Source of the DNA: Gammaproteobacteria bacterium
GTDB taxonomy: Bacteria > Pseudomonadota > Gammaproteobacteria > CAJXQU01
Assembly (NCBI GenBank): GCA_026984775.1
Contig: JALSRM010000057.1
Span: 1-42,019 of the forward strand
Direction: 5' to 3'
DNA: 42,019 nucleotides
The position numbers and the translations under genes were made by a program. Below are positions 1 through 8,165 of the stretch, piece by piece. The notes beneath the pieces were generated by a model. That model saw only the letters and a program-made list of their open reading frames with translations, ran no database searches and was not told the origin of the DNA. Within the stretch, counting starts at the first letter, position 1. Each line of letters begins with the position of its first letter.

Positions 1-236
<236 letters not shown>

Positions 237-403
237 TCAGTCAAGCCGAACAACAGGCCAGTAATAGAATTTTTGGACTCCTCCATGGTTTTTTAACCAT
301 TCATTTTTACTTTAATTACTAAGAGATCACCAGGAAGTGGAATGTATCTTGCCTTAACCATTGCAAGGTGTTTTCTGTTTTTTCGGGACGGTAAGAGAAT
401 CTT

Positions 404-430
404 TAAAGGAATTGTGAATCGTTCCGATAA
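404..430 (+). promoter_or_regulatory. sigma28 (FliA)-type promoter of the chemoreceptor operon
   Basis: TAAAGGAA (404-411), an 11-base spacer, then TCCGATAA (423-430). The flagellar sigma28 consensus is TAAAGTTT-N11-GCCGATAA: the -10 matches at 7 of 8 positions and the -35 keeps the TAAAG core, with exact spacing. The predicted start of transcription, near 437, leaves a short leader before the ATG at 458. A short AT-rich palindrome (ATGGTT/AACCAT, 285-300) lies further upstream, after cheB; it is a weak terminator candidate at best. Confidence 0.72.
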
Positions 431-457
431 ACCAGGTAGAGGTAAGACGAGAATCTG

Positions 458-1669
458 ATGATCAACTTTGTTAAAAATAATCCCCTGGCGCTATTTATAA
501 GCCTATTATCAATTGCCAGTCTGATATGGTTGGGAATTGACACGTATCAGCTGGGGATCGCTTTATTACCTGTTCTTGCATGGATGTGGACAACCAGTCG
601 TTCAGGTACTGTTGCCCAAACTATCAAGCCTGAAGAAGCAGAAGGAGAAAATGATCGGCAGAACGATGACGAGTTATACACTGTCCTTTCCGAAGCCAAT
701 CACCAACTGGAAAGTGAGCTGCGAGAAGTTCAGGAACATCTGCAACAAATTCGGGGGCTGGTACACGAAGCCGTACAGACCCTGAATGACAGTTTCAATC
801 ATCTACACACTGATAGTCAGTCCCAGAGCGAACTGATGCAGAAGTTACTGGATGATATGGACAGTGCGAATCACTCTGATGAGGATGATTCAGGCGAAGG
901 GAAAGTCACACTGACACGATTTGTGGAAGAAACAACCGAAGTGATGGACTACTTTGTCAACTTCCTTGTCCAAAGCAGTAAGGACAGTATTGATACTGTA
1001 TCCGGTATCGATGATATGGCTGACGAGATGGAAGGAATTTTCCAACTGCTTGCGGATGTAAAATCAATTGCCGATCAGACCAATCTGCTGGCACTCAATG
1101 CTGCCATTGAAGCTGCACGTGCAGGAGAGGCTGGACGGGGATTCGCTGTGGTGGCAGACGAGGTGAGGAACCTGTCGATTCGTTCCAATCAATTCAATGA
1201 ACAGATCAGGGCCAGAGTCGAGAAGGCTCAGCAGACCATCAGCAATACACGAGAGCTCGTGGGACATTCAGCTTCGGCCGATATGACTGTGATCGTTTCA
1301 GGTAAAGGCCGTATCGAACAGATGATGCAGGATTTGCAGGCAATGGAAGGAGTCTTTGAACACTCCGTCATTCAGGCCCGGGCACTGGCCACCAGTATTG
1401 GTGAGGGTACGGCGCATGCTGTAAGGAGCCTGCAATTTGAGGATATCGTACGTCAGGTCAGTGAGCATGCAGAAAACCGTATCAAGGCAATTGAACAGTT
1501 CATGCGATCACTGGATGAGGAGATTACAGCGTACCTGCGAAAGAATTCCGAGGAATCGATTGCAAGGATTCGTGAGAATCTGCAGTCGTTCATCGAACAG
1601 GCTTCTGAGTCGGGACAGAGTCCGGCAGCTCAGGACTCAATGTCAGAAGGAGAAATTGAGCTTTTTTAG
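458..1669 (+). CDS. Membrane-anchored methyl-accepting chemotaxis protein
   Basis: 403 aa. Two hydrophobic segments close together at residues about 8-24 and 27-44 anchor the protein and leave essentially no periplasmic sensor domain. A coiled-coil region follows (about 70-120), then a cytoplasmic signalling domain whose hairpin tip ([19 protein letters not shown] and [12 protein letters not shown], residues about 205-245) is the CheA/CheW contact. There is no HAMP domain. The C-terminal helix contains [13 protein letters not shown], common in HAMP-less receptors. Such a receptor probably senses a membrane or cytoplasmic cue. The start has AGGTAAG upstream and lies just behind a sigma28-type promoter. 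It heads the partner-switch operon, with the STAS gene 29 bases downstream. Confidence 0.9.
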   Translation: MINFVKNNPLALFISLLSIASLIWLGIDTYQLGIALLPVLAWMWTTSRSGTVAQTIKPEEAEGENDRQNDDELYTVLSEANHQLESELREVQEHLQQIRGLVHEAVQTLNDSFNHLHTDSQSQSELMQKLLDDMDSANHSDEDDSGEGKVTLTRFVEETTEVMDYFVNFLVQSSKDSIDTVSGIDDMADEMEGIFQLLADVKSIADQTNLLALNAAIEAARAGEAGRGFAVVADEVRNLSIRSNQFNEQIRARVEKAQQTISNTRELVGHSASADMTVIVSGKGRIEQMMQDLQAMEGVFEHSVIQARALATSIGEGTAHAVRSLQFEDIVRQVSEHAENRIKAIEQFMRSLDEEITAYLRKNSEESIARIRENLQSFIEQASESGQSPAAQDSMSEGEIELF

Positions 1670-1698
1670 GGAAAACGTCAGAAATAAGGAGTAATACT

Positions 1699-2001
1699 AT
1701 GTCAGTAACAGCACAGGCACTTGAAAACGGTAAGATGATGAAGATCCAGATTTCGGATCGATTCGATTTCAACATTCACAAAGATCTGCGAAATATCTAC
1801 AAAGACAATCAGCCCGGTTGTCAGTACATCATCGATCTCAAAGAAGCCTCCTACATGGACAGCTCAGCACTGGGAATGCTGCTGCAACTGCGCGAACATG
1901 CCGGTGGCAGTAAGGATGCCGTCAAGATTACCAATGCGGATCAGAACATCAAGGAGATCTTGCGCATTGCCAATTTCGACAAACTGATGACCGTAGAGTG
2001 A
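1699..2001 (+). CDS. STAS-domain anti-sigma factor antagonist (CrsA/HsbA/SpoIIAA-like)
   Basis: 100 aa, a single STAS domain. In partner switches this protein binds an anti-sigma or kinase domain when unphosphorylated and is released by phosphorylation of one serine. The motif YMDSSALGMLLQLREHAGG (residues 52-70) matches the phosphorylation loop of SpoIIAA and RsbV; Ser55 is the expected acceptor. A clear AAGGAG ribosome site (1686-1691) precedes the ATG. The gene sits between a chemoreceptor and a receiver-PP2C-HATPase protein, the expected phosphatase and binding partner. HsbA of Pseudomonas and CrsA of Shewanella have this size and neighbour. The target here (RpoS, FlgM or other) is not shown by the sequence. 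Confidence 0.88.
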   Translation: MSVTAQALENGKMMKIQISDRFDFNIHKDLRNIYKDNQPGCQYIIDLKEASYMDSSALGMLLQLREHAGGSKDAVKITNADQNIKEILRIANFDKLMTVE

Positions 2002-2025
2002 TTCAGCCAACCAGGAAAATCATGA

Positions 2026-3816
2026 ATGGATCTTGAAATCGAGGGCGGAACGACTGTCCGTCCTCCTGCTGAGCAAGCTGATCGTGAAAATAAAAATTTT
2101 ACCGATCAAAACCAAAAAACAACATTGCTGATTGTGGATGATGATGCGGTCAACCGCATCGTTCTCAAGGGCATGTTGCTCAAGAATGGCTATGGTGTTC
2201 TTGTCGCCGGTAATGGGAGGGAGGCGATTGAGATGTTCAGGAAGGAACAGCCCGATCTGATCCTGATGGATATCATGATGCCGGAAATGGACGGGTATGA
2301 AGCGACTGCGATTATCAAACAAGAAGCAGGGGACAACTTTGTACCGATCATGTTCCTCACGGCACTCACGGATGATGCGGCACTGGCAAGGTGTGTCGAA
2401 TCTGGGGGCGATGATTTCCTCTCCAAGCCCTATAACCCAATTGTGCTTAACGCAAAAATTGATGCCTTGTTGAGAACACGTCAAATTTACCATGAGAAAA
2501 AAAATGAACATGAGGCATTACTGATCAGGGAGGAAGAGATTGCACAGGATCTGGACATTGCAGAGCGTATTCTGTCAAAAATCTCGAAAGAGGAAGCCTT
2601 CGATGTTTCCAATATCAATTATTACCTGTCACCCATGGAACAGCTCAATGGGGACATCATCATTACTGCAAATAAACCGGATGGCAGCAAGATATATCTT
2701 TTGGGTGATTTTACTGGTCATGGGTTGGGCGCTGCGATTGGTGGACTGATTGTTTTTGATGTTTTCAAGGCCATGGCATCCAAAGGGTTTGCCATGGACG
2801 CGATCATCTCCGAACTCAACCGGAAACTGAGAGAGATCTTGCCAGTAGGACGTTTCCTTGCCGCAGGTATCGTAGAACTCTATCCCGAGTATGCAACAGC
2901 ATCGATCTGGAATGGAGGGCTCCCCGATATTTATATTTGCAAGAATCAGAAAGGAAAAATCAGAAATATTAAATCCTCACATCTTCCTCTGGGGGTGTTG
3001 GATAGCAATGAACTGGATACAACACCAGAAATTGTGCGGATCGATCATGGAGATCAGATCCTGCTTTATTCAGATGGGTTGATTGAAGCCGAAAATGGTA
3101 ATGGAGAATTTTTCGGTACTGAAAGGCTTGAAAAATTTCTTATAGAAAACGATGTTCCAGAAAAACTCTTTTCCAGACTACTTATTGACGTGGAAGAGTT
3201 TACTCGCGGGTGTCCACAGCGGGATGATTTGTCGATACTGGAGATTATTTGTGATCCCGAAAAAGGCGAAGGCAAAACAAAGGAAATAAAGGCCCGGGTT
3301 TTATTACCTCCGGTTCACTGGAACATGAGTCTCCAGTTTGAAGCTGATGCAATCAAAAACGCCGACCTCATCCCTTCACTGGTGCAGATGATTGTTGATG
3401 TACAAGGGTTGCGACCCTATCAGCAGACGCTCTATCTGCTAGTCACAGAACTTTATTCGAGAGCTCTCGAGCAGGGATTGCTGGGTCTTGATCCGGCAAT
3501 GAAGGAAACAACAAATGGTTTTGAGGAATATTATATTCAGCGTGAGAAAACACTTTCTGATCTTTCGGATGCGTCGATCACCTTTGATTTCAAACATGAG
3601 CCTTATGGCGAAGGGGGCAGGCTGACGCTATGCCTCCGTTATGAAAATAGAGCCTTGGACACGGGTCATCCCAGTTCCTGGACTGCTAGTGATGCCTGGA
3701 AGGGAAGTGAGTATGGAATCAAGCTAATCGAATCACTGGTGGACAGGGTTGAGATAGATGGATCGGGGCGGGCGGTCTCCGTGGATTACATCTGGGGAAG
3801 AGATGAAGATGAGTAA
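2026..3816 (+). CDS. Response regulator with SpoIIE/PP2C phosphatase and RsbW-like HATPase domain (CrsR/HsbR-like)
   Basis: 596 aa, three domains in order. A receiver (about 35-155) has phosphoacceptor Asp82 in LILMDIMMPEMDG. A SpoIIE-type PP2C phosphatase (about 190-415) has GDFTGHG and RDDLSILEI metal-binding segments. A C-terminal HATPase/anti-sigma domain (about 430-590) follows. This is the architecture of CrsR (Shewanella) and HsbR (Pseudomonas), in which receiver phosphorylation controls dephosphorylation of a STAS partner and the last domain binds a sigma or anti-sigma factor. The partner is probably the STAS protein 24 bases upstream. The N-box reads E475-L-Y-S-R479-A-L-E-Q483: the Mg-binding Asn is Arg and the usual His is Gln, so kinase activity may be lost while binding remains. 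The start follows CCAGGA. Confidence 0.88.
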   Translation: MDLEIEGGTTVRPPAEQADRENKNFTDQNQKTTLLIVDDDAVNRIVLKGMLLKNGYGVLVAGNGREAIEMFRKEQPDLILMDIMMPEMDGYEATAIIKQEAGDNFVPIMFLTALTDDAALARCVESGGDDFLSKPYNPIVLNAKIDALLRTRQIYHEKKNEHEALLIREEEIAQDLDIAERILSKISKEEAFDVSNINYYLSPMEQLNGDIIITANKPDGSKIYLLGDFTGHGLGAAIGGLIVFDVFKAMASKGFAMDAIISELNRKLREILPVGRFLAAGIVELYPEYATASIWNGGLPDIYICKNQKGKIRNIKSSHLPLGVLDSNELDTTPEIVRIDHGDQILLYSDGLIEAENGNGEFFGTERLEKFLIENDVPEKLFSRLLIDVEEFTRGCPQRDDLSILEIICDPEKGEGKTKEIKARVLLPPVHWNMSLQFEADAIKNADLIPSLVQMIVDVQGLRPYQQTLYLLVTELYSRALEQGLLGLDPAMKETTNGFEEYYIQREKTLSDLSDASITFDFKHEPYGEGGRLTLCLRYENRALDTGHPSSWTASDAWKGSEYGIKLIESLVDRVEIDGSGRAVSVDYIWGRDEDE

Positions 3817-4174
3817 AACAGTTTTAGTGGTTGATGATAGCCGCATGTCCAGGATGATGATTTCCACCATCATCCGTACACATCAACCCGACTGGAAAAT
3901 CATGGAAGCGGAAGATGCTGTTTCAGCATTAAAAATCTGCGAATCGAAAGCTATCGATTTTGCAACGCTGGATATGAATATGCCAGGCATGAATGGAGTC
4001 ACCTTGGGTATTGAACTGTGCAAGAGATTTCCTTCTGCACATCTGACCATGCTGACTGCCAATGTTCAGTCTGCAATCAGACAGAAAGCAGAGGCTGCGA
4101 AGATCGGGTTTATCGACAAGCCGGTAACCGAAGAAAAGATTGTCAATTTTATACGTGCAGAGGTAAGCACATGA
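3809..4174 (+). CDS. CheY-like single-domain response regulator
   Basis: 121 aa, a stand-alone receiver domain. It shows the acidic pair in LVVDDSRMS, phosphoacceptor Asp in ATLDMNMPGMNG, the switch Thr in MLTANVQ and the conserved Lys in FIDKPV. With no output domain it should act by protein-protein contact. The start chosen is the ATG at 3809, inside the ATGAGTAA overlap with the preceding stop and 8 bases after GGGGAAG. An in-frame upstream start at 3758 would add residues with no receiver homology. The gene overlaps the CheC gene by ATGA, implying translational coupling and a regulator-phosphatase pair. Confidence 0.88.
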   Translation: MSKTVLVVDDSRMSRMMISTIIRTHQPDWKIMEAEDAVSALKICESKAIDFATLDMNMPGMNGVTLGIELCKRFPSAHLTMLTANVQSAIRQKAEAAKIGFIDKPVTEEKIVNFIRAEVST

Positions 4175-4791
4175 TCACACTTACCGATCTTGAAAAGGAT
4201 GCCTTTGCTGAAATCTTCAATATTGGTATTAGACATGCAGCCTCATCCCTGAGTCAGATGGTTGGTCAGGAAGTCCAGTTGTCCATCCCCATCGTCGAAC
4301 TGGTGGAAAGGGATGAAGCAGCACTCATTCTGACAGGGGATAAACAGAGTCACATCATTGCCATCAGGGAGAAATTCCAAGGGTCGTTTAAAGGAGAGAC
4401 TCTCCTGCTATTTCCGGAGAAGAGCAGTCTTGAACTGGTACGTCTGCTTCTGAGTGAGCAAGTGCCACTCGAAGTTCTGACCGAAATGGAGAAGGAAGCG
4501 TTGACAGAGGTCGGTAATATTATTCTTACGGGATGCCTTTCATCTCTGGCGGATATGCTGAAAGAAGAAATTGTCAGTGAATTGCCTGTTTTTACCGAAG
4601 GGAATGTTGCATCCTTACTTTCAATTTCCCGGCAAGAAGATGAACATTCAGTAGTATTGTTTCTCAAAACCCAGTTTTCCGTTCAGGAGAAAGAGATCCG
4701 GGGTTATGTCTCTTTTCTGATGGAACTGGATGCAATGGATCTGTTTCGGGAGAAAGTGGCTCGATTGTTTGGAGCGGTAACCGGGGTATAG
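4171..4791 (+). CDS. cheC: CheC-family CheY-P phosphatase
   Basis: 206 aa, close to the length of Bacillus CheC. CheC and CheX dephosphorylate CheY-P using an E-x2-N pair in a conserved helix. Both sites are present: E14/N17 in FAEIFNIGIRHAASSLSQM and E113/N116 in EALTEVGNIILTGCLSSLADM, each followed by the conserved Pro (for example P40). Two intact sites point to CheC rather than CheX. Its ATG overlaps the stop of the CheY-like gene (ATGA), so that regulator is the likely substrate; the receiver of the PP2C protein is another possibility. The histidine kinase gene begins 3 bases after its stop. Confidence 0.87.
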   Translation: MITLTDLEKDAFAEIFNIGIRHAASSLSQMVGQEVQLSIPIVELVERDEAALILTGDKQSHIIAIREKFQGSFKGETLLLFPEKSSLELVRLLLSEQVPLEVLTEMEKEALTEVGNIILTGCLSSLADMLKEEIVSELPVFTEGNVASLLSISRQEDEHSVVLFLKTQFSVQEKEIRGYVSFLMELDAMDLFREKVARLFGAVTGV

Positions 4792-4794
4792 AGA

Positions 4795-6801
4795 ATGAAC
4801 GATACACTGAATTGTGGCCTTCCTTTTTCTGGGCAGTGTTCAATCCAGATTTACGAGAAAACGATCGATACGCTCAATTTTGGTATTGTCATACTGTCTT
4901 CAGATGGTACCGTTATGCTTTGGAACCATTGGATGGAAGAGAAGAGCGGGCTGAAAAAAAGCGAAGTGTACGGTAAATCGCTGAAAAACCTGTTCCCTGA
5001 GGTTGATAATCCACGTCTTTTTTCGGCGATCCAGCATGCTATCGAAAAAGGAAACGCTGCAATTCTGGCCCAGTCCATTCACCACTCACCCTTACCCTTG
5101 TTCGATATTCATAAGCAGAGGCTGGCACAGGCAGTAGAGATCCACCCGATCAGAACATGGTCGGATTCAGGATATCACTGTCTGATTCAGATTACGGATG
5201 TTTCATCGGCAGTAAGGCGTGAACAACAGCTGAGGGATTATGCTGAGGAATTGTCACAGCTGATCGAGGGACTCTCTGAAAGTGAAAGTCGTGCCCATGC
5301 CATCCTGGAAAACTCTGGTGACGGCATCGTGACCATCAATGACAGTGGCCTAGTTGAGTCACTGAATGCTAGTGCCGCAGAAATTTTTCATTGTCGGGAA
5401 GAGGAGGTACTACAAAAGCCAGTGGTTGATTTTTTTCCTCCTGCCTATGCAGAGCAGATACCGGCCTTGATCAGGCGGCTATGCAGACATCCAGGTTTGA
5501 TGCAGACTGGGGTTTGGCAGTTGCTGGAGGCGAAGAGAAGTGATGGAGAAATGTTCCCGGTTCAGCTTAATCTAACTGTTGTCAAACAGAAAGGCCAAAA
5601 CCGGATCATAGGTATCATCAGGGACATGAGTGAAATAGAAGCCTCTGAAAGCGCCTTGATCGAAAGTAAGGAAAATCTTGAGATGGCGCTGGACAGTGCA
5701 GATCTGGTGATCTGGAACTGGGATATTGAAACAGGAGAGGTCAGGAATGAGAAACTGTTCCGCTTTCTGGGTTATTCCGAGTGTCCGGAAACGTTCGAAG
5801 TATCCGATTGGGTAAATTTGGTCCATCCGGATGACTGGCCAGAAGTCAACATGAGAATGCGTATGCACCTCGACGGCTATAGCAGCCGCTTTGAATGCGA
5901 ATACAGGCTGCTCCGATCGACAGGGGAATGGATGTGGGTGCATGATCAGGGGAAAGTGATTGCCCGCAACAAAAAAGGAGATGCCCTCCGAATCATCGGT
6001 GTCAATCAGAACATCACCCAGAAAAAGTTGGCCGAGATTGAGGCAAGTAAGGCTTCGGAAAAAGCCCTTGAGGCGGCAAAGGCAAAATCGAACTTTCTGG
6101 CCAACATGAGCCATGAACTCAAGACACCCATGAATGGTATAATGGGCGTCTTGAATATACTGAAACAGTCTGATCCCACGGAAGAACAACGGGAATATAT
6201 CGAAGTTGCACAACGTTCGGCGGAATCACTTTTGAAGTTGATCGACAATGTGCTGGAATTTACCCGGCTTGGCGCACAATCGGTCCAGCTCGAAATCCTT
6301 GAGTTTGATCCGGAAGAGATCATCAAGGATGTCGTCAAGTTACTTTCCGAATCTGCCCAACAGAAAAATATCCGTTTCAGCTACCAGATGGAAGATGAAA
6401 CTCTGGACAGTATAGTGACCGATCCCGGACGTTTGAGACAGGTATTGATCAATCTCGCAGGCAATGCGCTCAAATTTACTGAGGACGGATTTGTCGAGAT
6501 CCGTATGTCGAGACTGGATAGGAAAACGCTTCTTTTTGAAGTGGAAGACAGTGGTATTGGAATACCCAAAGACAGGCAGGAAGTGATCTTTGAGGCCTTT
6601 ACCCAAGCCGATGTTTCGACTACCCGAAAATTTGGTGGAACCGGATTGGGTCTTGGTATTAGCCGAGAGCTGGTTGAGTTGATGGGAGGTCAGATTAGAG
6701 TAGAATCCATTCCAGGGAAGGGGAGTACCTTCTCATTTACCATCAGGGATCAGAAAGAAATGACAAATCACCCGTTAGAAAATGAACGTGAGCACGCCTG
6801 A
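4795..6801 (+). CDS. PAS-PAS-PAS sensor histidine kinase, apparently soluble
   Basis: 668 aa. There are three PAS domains (about 22-125, 165-280 and 298-410; the third has the VHPDDWPEV segment and a PAC tail). A HisKA domain follows with phospho-His440 in NMSHELKTPMNGIMG, then a HATPase_c domain (about 540-655) with the N-box NLAGNALKF, DSGIGIP and GGTGLGLGIS. There is no membrane segment and no receiver domain, so it is a cytoplasmic kinase that must pass phosphate to a separate regulator. The best candidates are the CheY-like protein and the PP2C response regulator in the same operon. The start is 3 bases after cheC. Confidence 0.92.
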   Translation: MNDTLNCGLPFSGQCSIQIYEKTIDTLNFGIVILSSDGTVMLWNHWMEEKSGLKKSEVYGKSLKNLFPEVDNPRLFSAIQHAIEKGNAAILAQSIHHSPLPLFDIHKQRLAQAVEIHPIRTWSDSGYHCLIQITDVSSAVRREQQLRDYAEELSQLIEGLSESESRAHAILENSGDGIVTINDSGLVESLNASAAEIFHCREEEVLQKPVVDFFPPAYAEQIPALIRRLCRHPGLMQTGVWQLLEAKRSDGEMFPVQLNLTVVKQKGQNRIIGIIRDMSEIEASESALIESKENLEMALDSADLVIWNWDIETGEVRNEKLFRFLGYSECPETFEVSDWVNLVHPDDWPEVNMRMRMHLDGYSSRFECEYRLLRSTGEWMWVHDQGKVIARNKKGDALRIIGVNQNITQKKLAEIEASKASEKALEAAKAKSNFLANMSHELKTPMNGIMGVLNILKQSDPTEEQREYIEVAQRSAESLLKLIDNVLEFTRLGAQSVQLEILEFDPEEIIKDVVKLLSESAQQKNIRFSYQMEDETLDSIVTDPGRLRQVLINLAGNALKFTEDGFVEIRMSRLDRKTLLFEVEDSGIGIPKDRQEVIFEAFTQADVSTTRKFGGTGLGLGISRELVELMGGQIRVESIPGKGSTFSFTIRDQKEMTNHPLENEREHA

Positions 6802-6833
6802 AGCAAAAGCTGTCAAAAGTCGCCCGAACACAA

Positions 6834-8165
6834 ATGAATTCTCCCCAAAAAATACCTAAACGTATCGGTAAATACCAGGTTATCGAAAGGCTTGCCAATG
6901 GGACTATGGGAGTGGTATACGAAGGATATGACCCCATTGCCGAACGGCCGGTCGCGATCAAGGTTTCACTTGCTGAACATATCAAGGACAAACAGCAACA
7001 GCGTCGCTTCAATGAGTTGTTTGTTCGTGAGGCCAAAACCGCAAGCCTGCTCCATCATCCCAACATTCTCGAGATCTACGACTGTGGTATTGATCAGGGA
7101 CGGCATTACATCGTCATGGAACTGGTTCGACATGCCAGGACCATCAAGGATTTTATTTCGGATGAGGAACTGCTGAAACCTGAAGAGGCTGTGGACATGA
7201 TCATTCAATGTGCAGAAGGGCTCAAGTACGCGCATTTACAGGGAATAATTCATCGTGACATCAAGCCTGCCAATCTGCTGGTGACAGAAGATAAAAAAGT
7301 CAAGATTGCCGATTTTAGTATCGCATTTGTCGAACAACCTGATTTCGATATGACCATGCCTACCGGTTTTGTCGGATCACCCCGTTATATGTCACCTGAA
7401 CAGGTACAGGAAGATGTGATTACCTCGCAGTCTGATCTCTATTCGTTAGGTGTGGTCATGTTTGAGTTGCTGACAGGCAAACATCCATTCGAAGCGGAAA
7501 GTTTTTCGCGTCTGATCTACAAGGTGGTAAACGAAGATCCGCCAGATCCCTTGAGCATCAAGCCTGATCTGCCGGAAAAATTGGCCACCTATATGCGCCA
7601 TGCTTTAATCAAGGATCCGGCAAAACGGTTTCAGTCTGCTTCGGAAATGATCAAATACCTCAAACGGGTCTTTCCCGGGACTGGGCACTCTTCTGAACAG
7701 AATATTATGACCACACCCCTGGAAGTTCAGTTGTCGGATAACAAGTCATTTAAGCAATTTCGTCCCTTGTCTCTTTTTGCATCTTTAAGTGAAGCTGAAC
7801 TTCGTACTATCAGCCAGTATTGTGAATGGCTGGAGTTTAAAGACGGAGAACAAATCATCAATGATGGAGATCCTATCGATGCGCTTTATTTTCTCCTCGA
7901 AGGAGAACTTTCTGATCAACAGATAAAAAAGGGTGAATGTTTTGGTGAAATCAGTTTTCTTTCAGAGGAGACCAGCTTGACTGCTGTCCATGCTGTCGGC
8001 AAGGTTCGTGTCTTGAAGATAAAAAGGGAAAGTCTGGATCAGCTTCCAGATATCTGTCAGTTGAAGTTATATAAGGCCCTGTCAAAGAAAATGGCAGAAA
8101 ATCTGAATGATCAGAGTCTTCCGGACCGGAGTTTAGCCATCAGACCTTCCGTCGAACCGTCGTGA
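6834..8165 (+). CDS. Hanks-type Ser/Thr protein kinase with C-terminal cyclic-nucleotide-binding-like domain
   Basis: 443 aa. The kinase domain (about 11-275) has Lys43 in VAIKV, catalytic HRD 140-142 (IIHRDIKPANLL) and an SPE activation-segment end (GSPRYMSPEQV). Two canonical positions differ: the glycine loop starts with Ala21 (ANGTMGVV), and the DFG motif is DFS (160-162). The tail (about 310-430) folds like a CRP/PKA cyclic-nucleotide domain, but the phosphate-binding Arg is Ser381 in GEISFLSEETSLTAV, so nucleotide binding is doubtful. It follows the histidine kinase by 32 bases. Substrates are unknown; the STAS protein is one possibility. Its 3' end overlaps convergent pgi by 55 bases. 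Confidence 0.9.
   Translation: MNSPQKIPKRIGKYQVIERLANGTMGVVYEGYDPIAERPVAIKVSLAEHIKDKQQQRRFNELFVREAKTASLLHHPNILEIYDCGIDQGRHYIVMELVRHARTIKDFISDEELLKPEEAVDMIIQCAEGLKYAHLQGIIHRDIKPANLLVTEDKKVKIADFSIAFVEQPDFDMTMPTGFVGSPRYMSPEQVQEDVITSQSDLYSLGVVMFELLTGKHPFEAESFSRLIYKVVNEDPPDPLSIKPDLPEKLATYMRHALIKDPAKRFQSASEMIKYLKRVFPGTGHSSEQNIMTTPLEVQLSDNKSFKQFRPLSLFASLSEAELRTISQYCEWLEFKDGEQIINDGDPIDALYFLLEGELSDQQIKKGECFGEISFLSEETSLTAVHAVGKVRVLKIKRESLDQLPDICQLKLYKALSKKMAENLNDQSLPDRSLAIRPSVEPS

Noticed and set aside
5572-6213. Open frame opposite the PAS histidine kinase
   Set aside because: It overlaps conserved PAS and HisKA coding sequence and has no motif.
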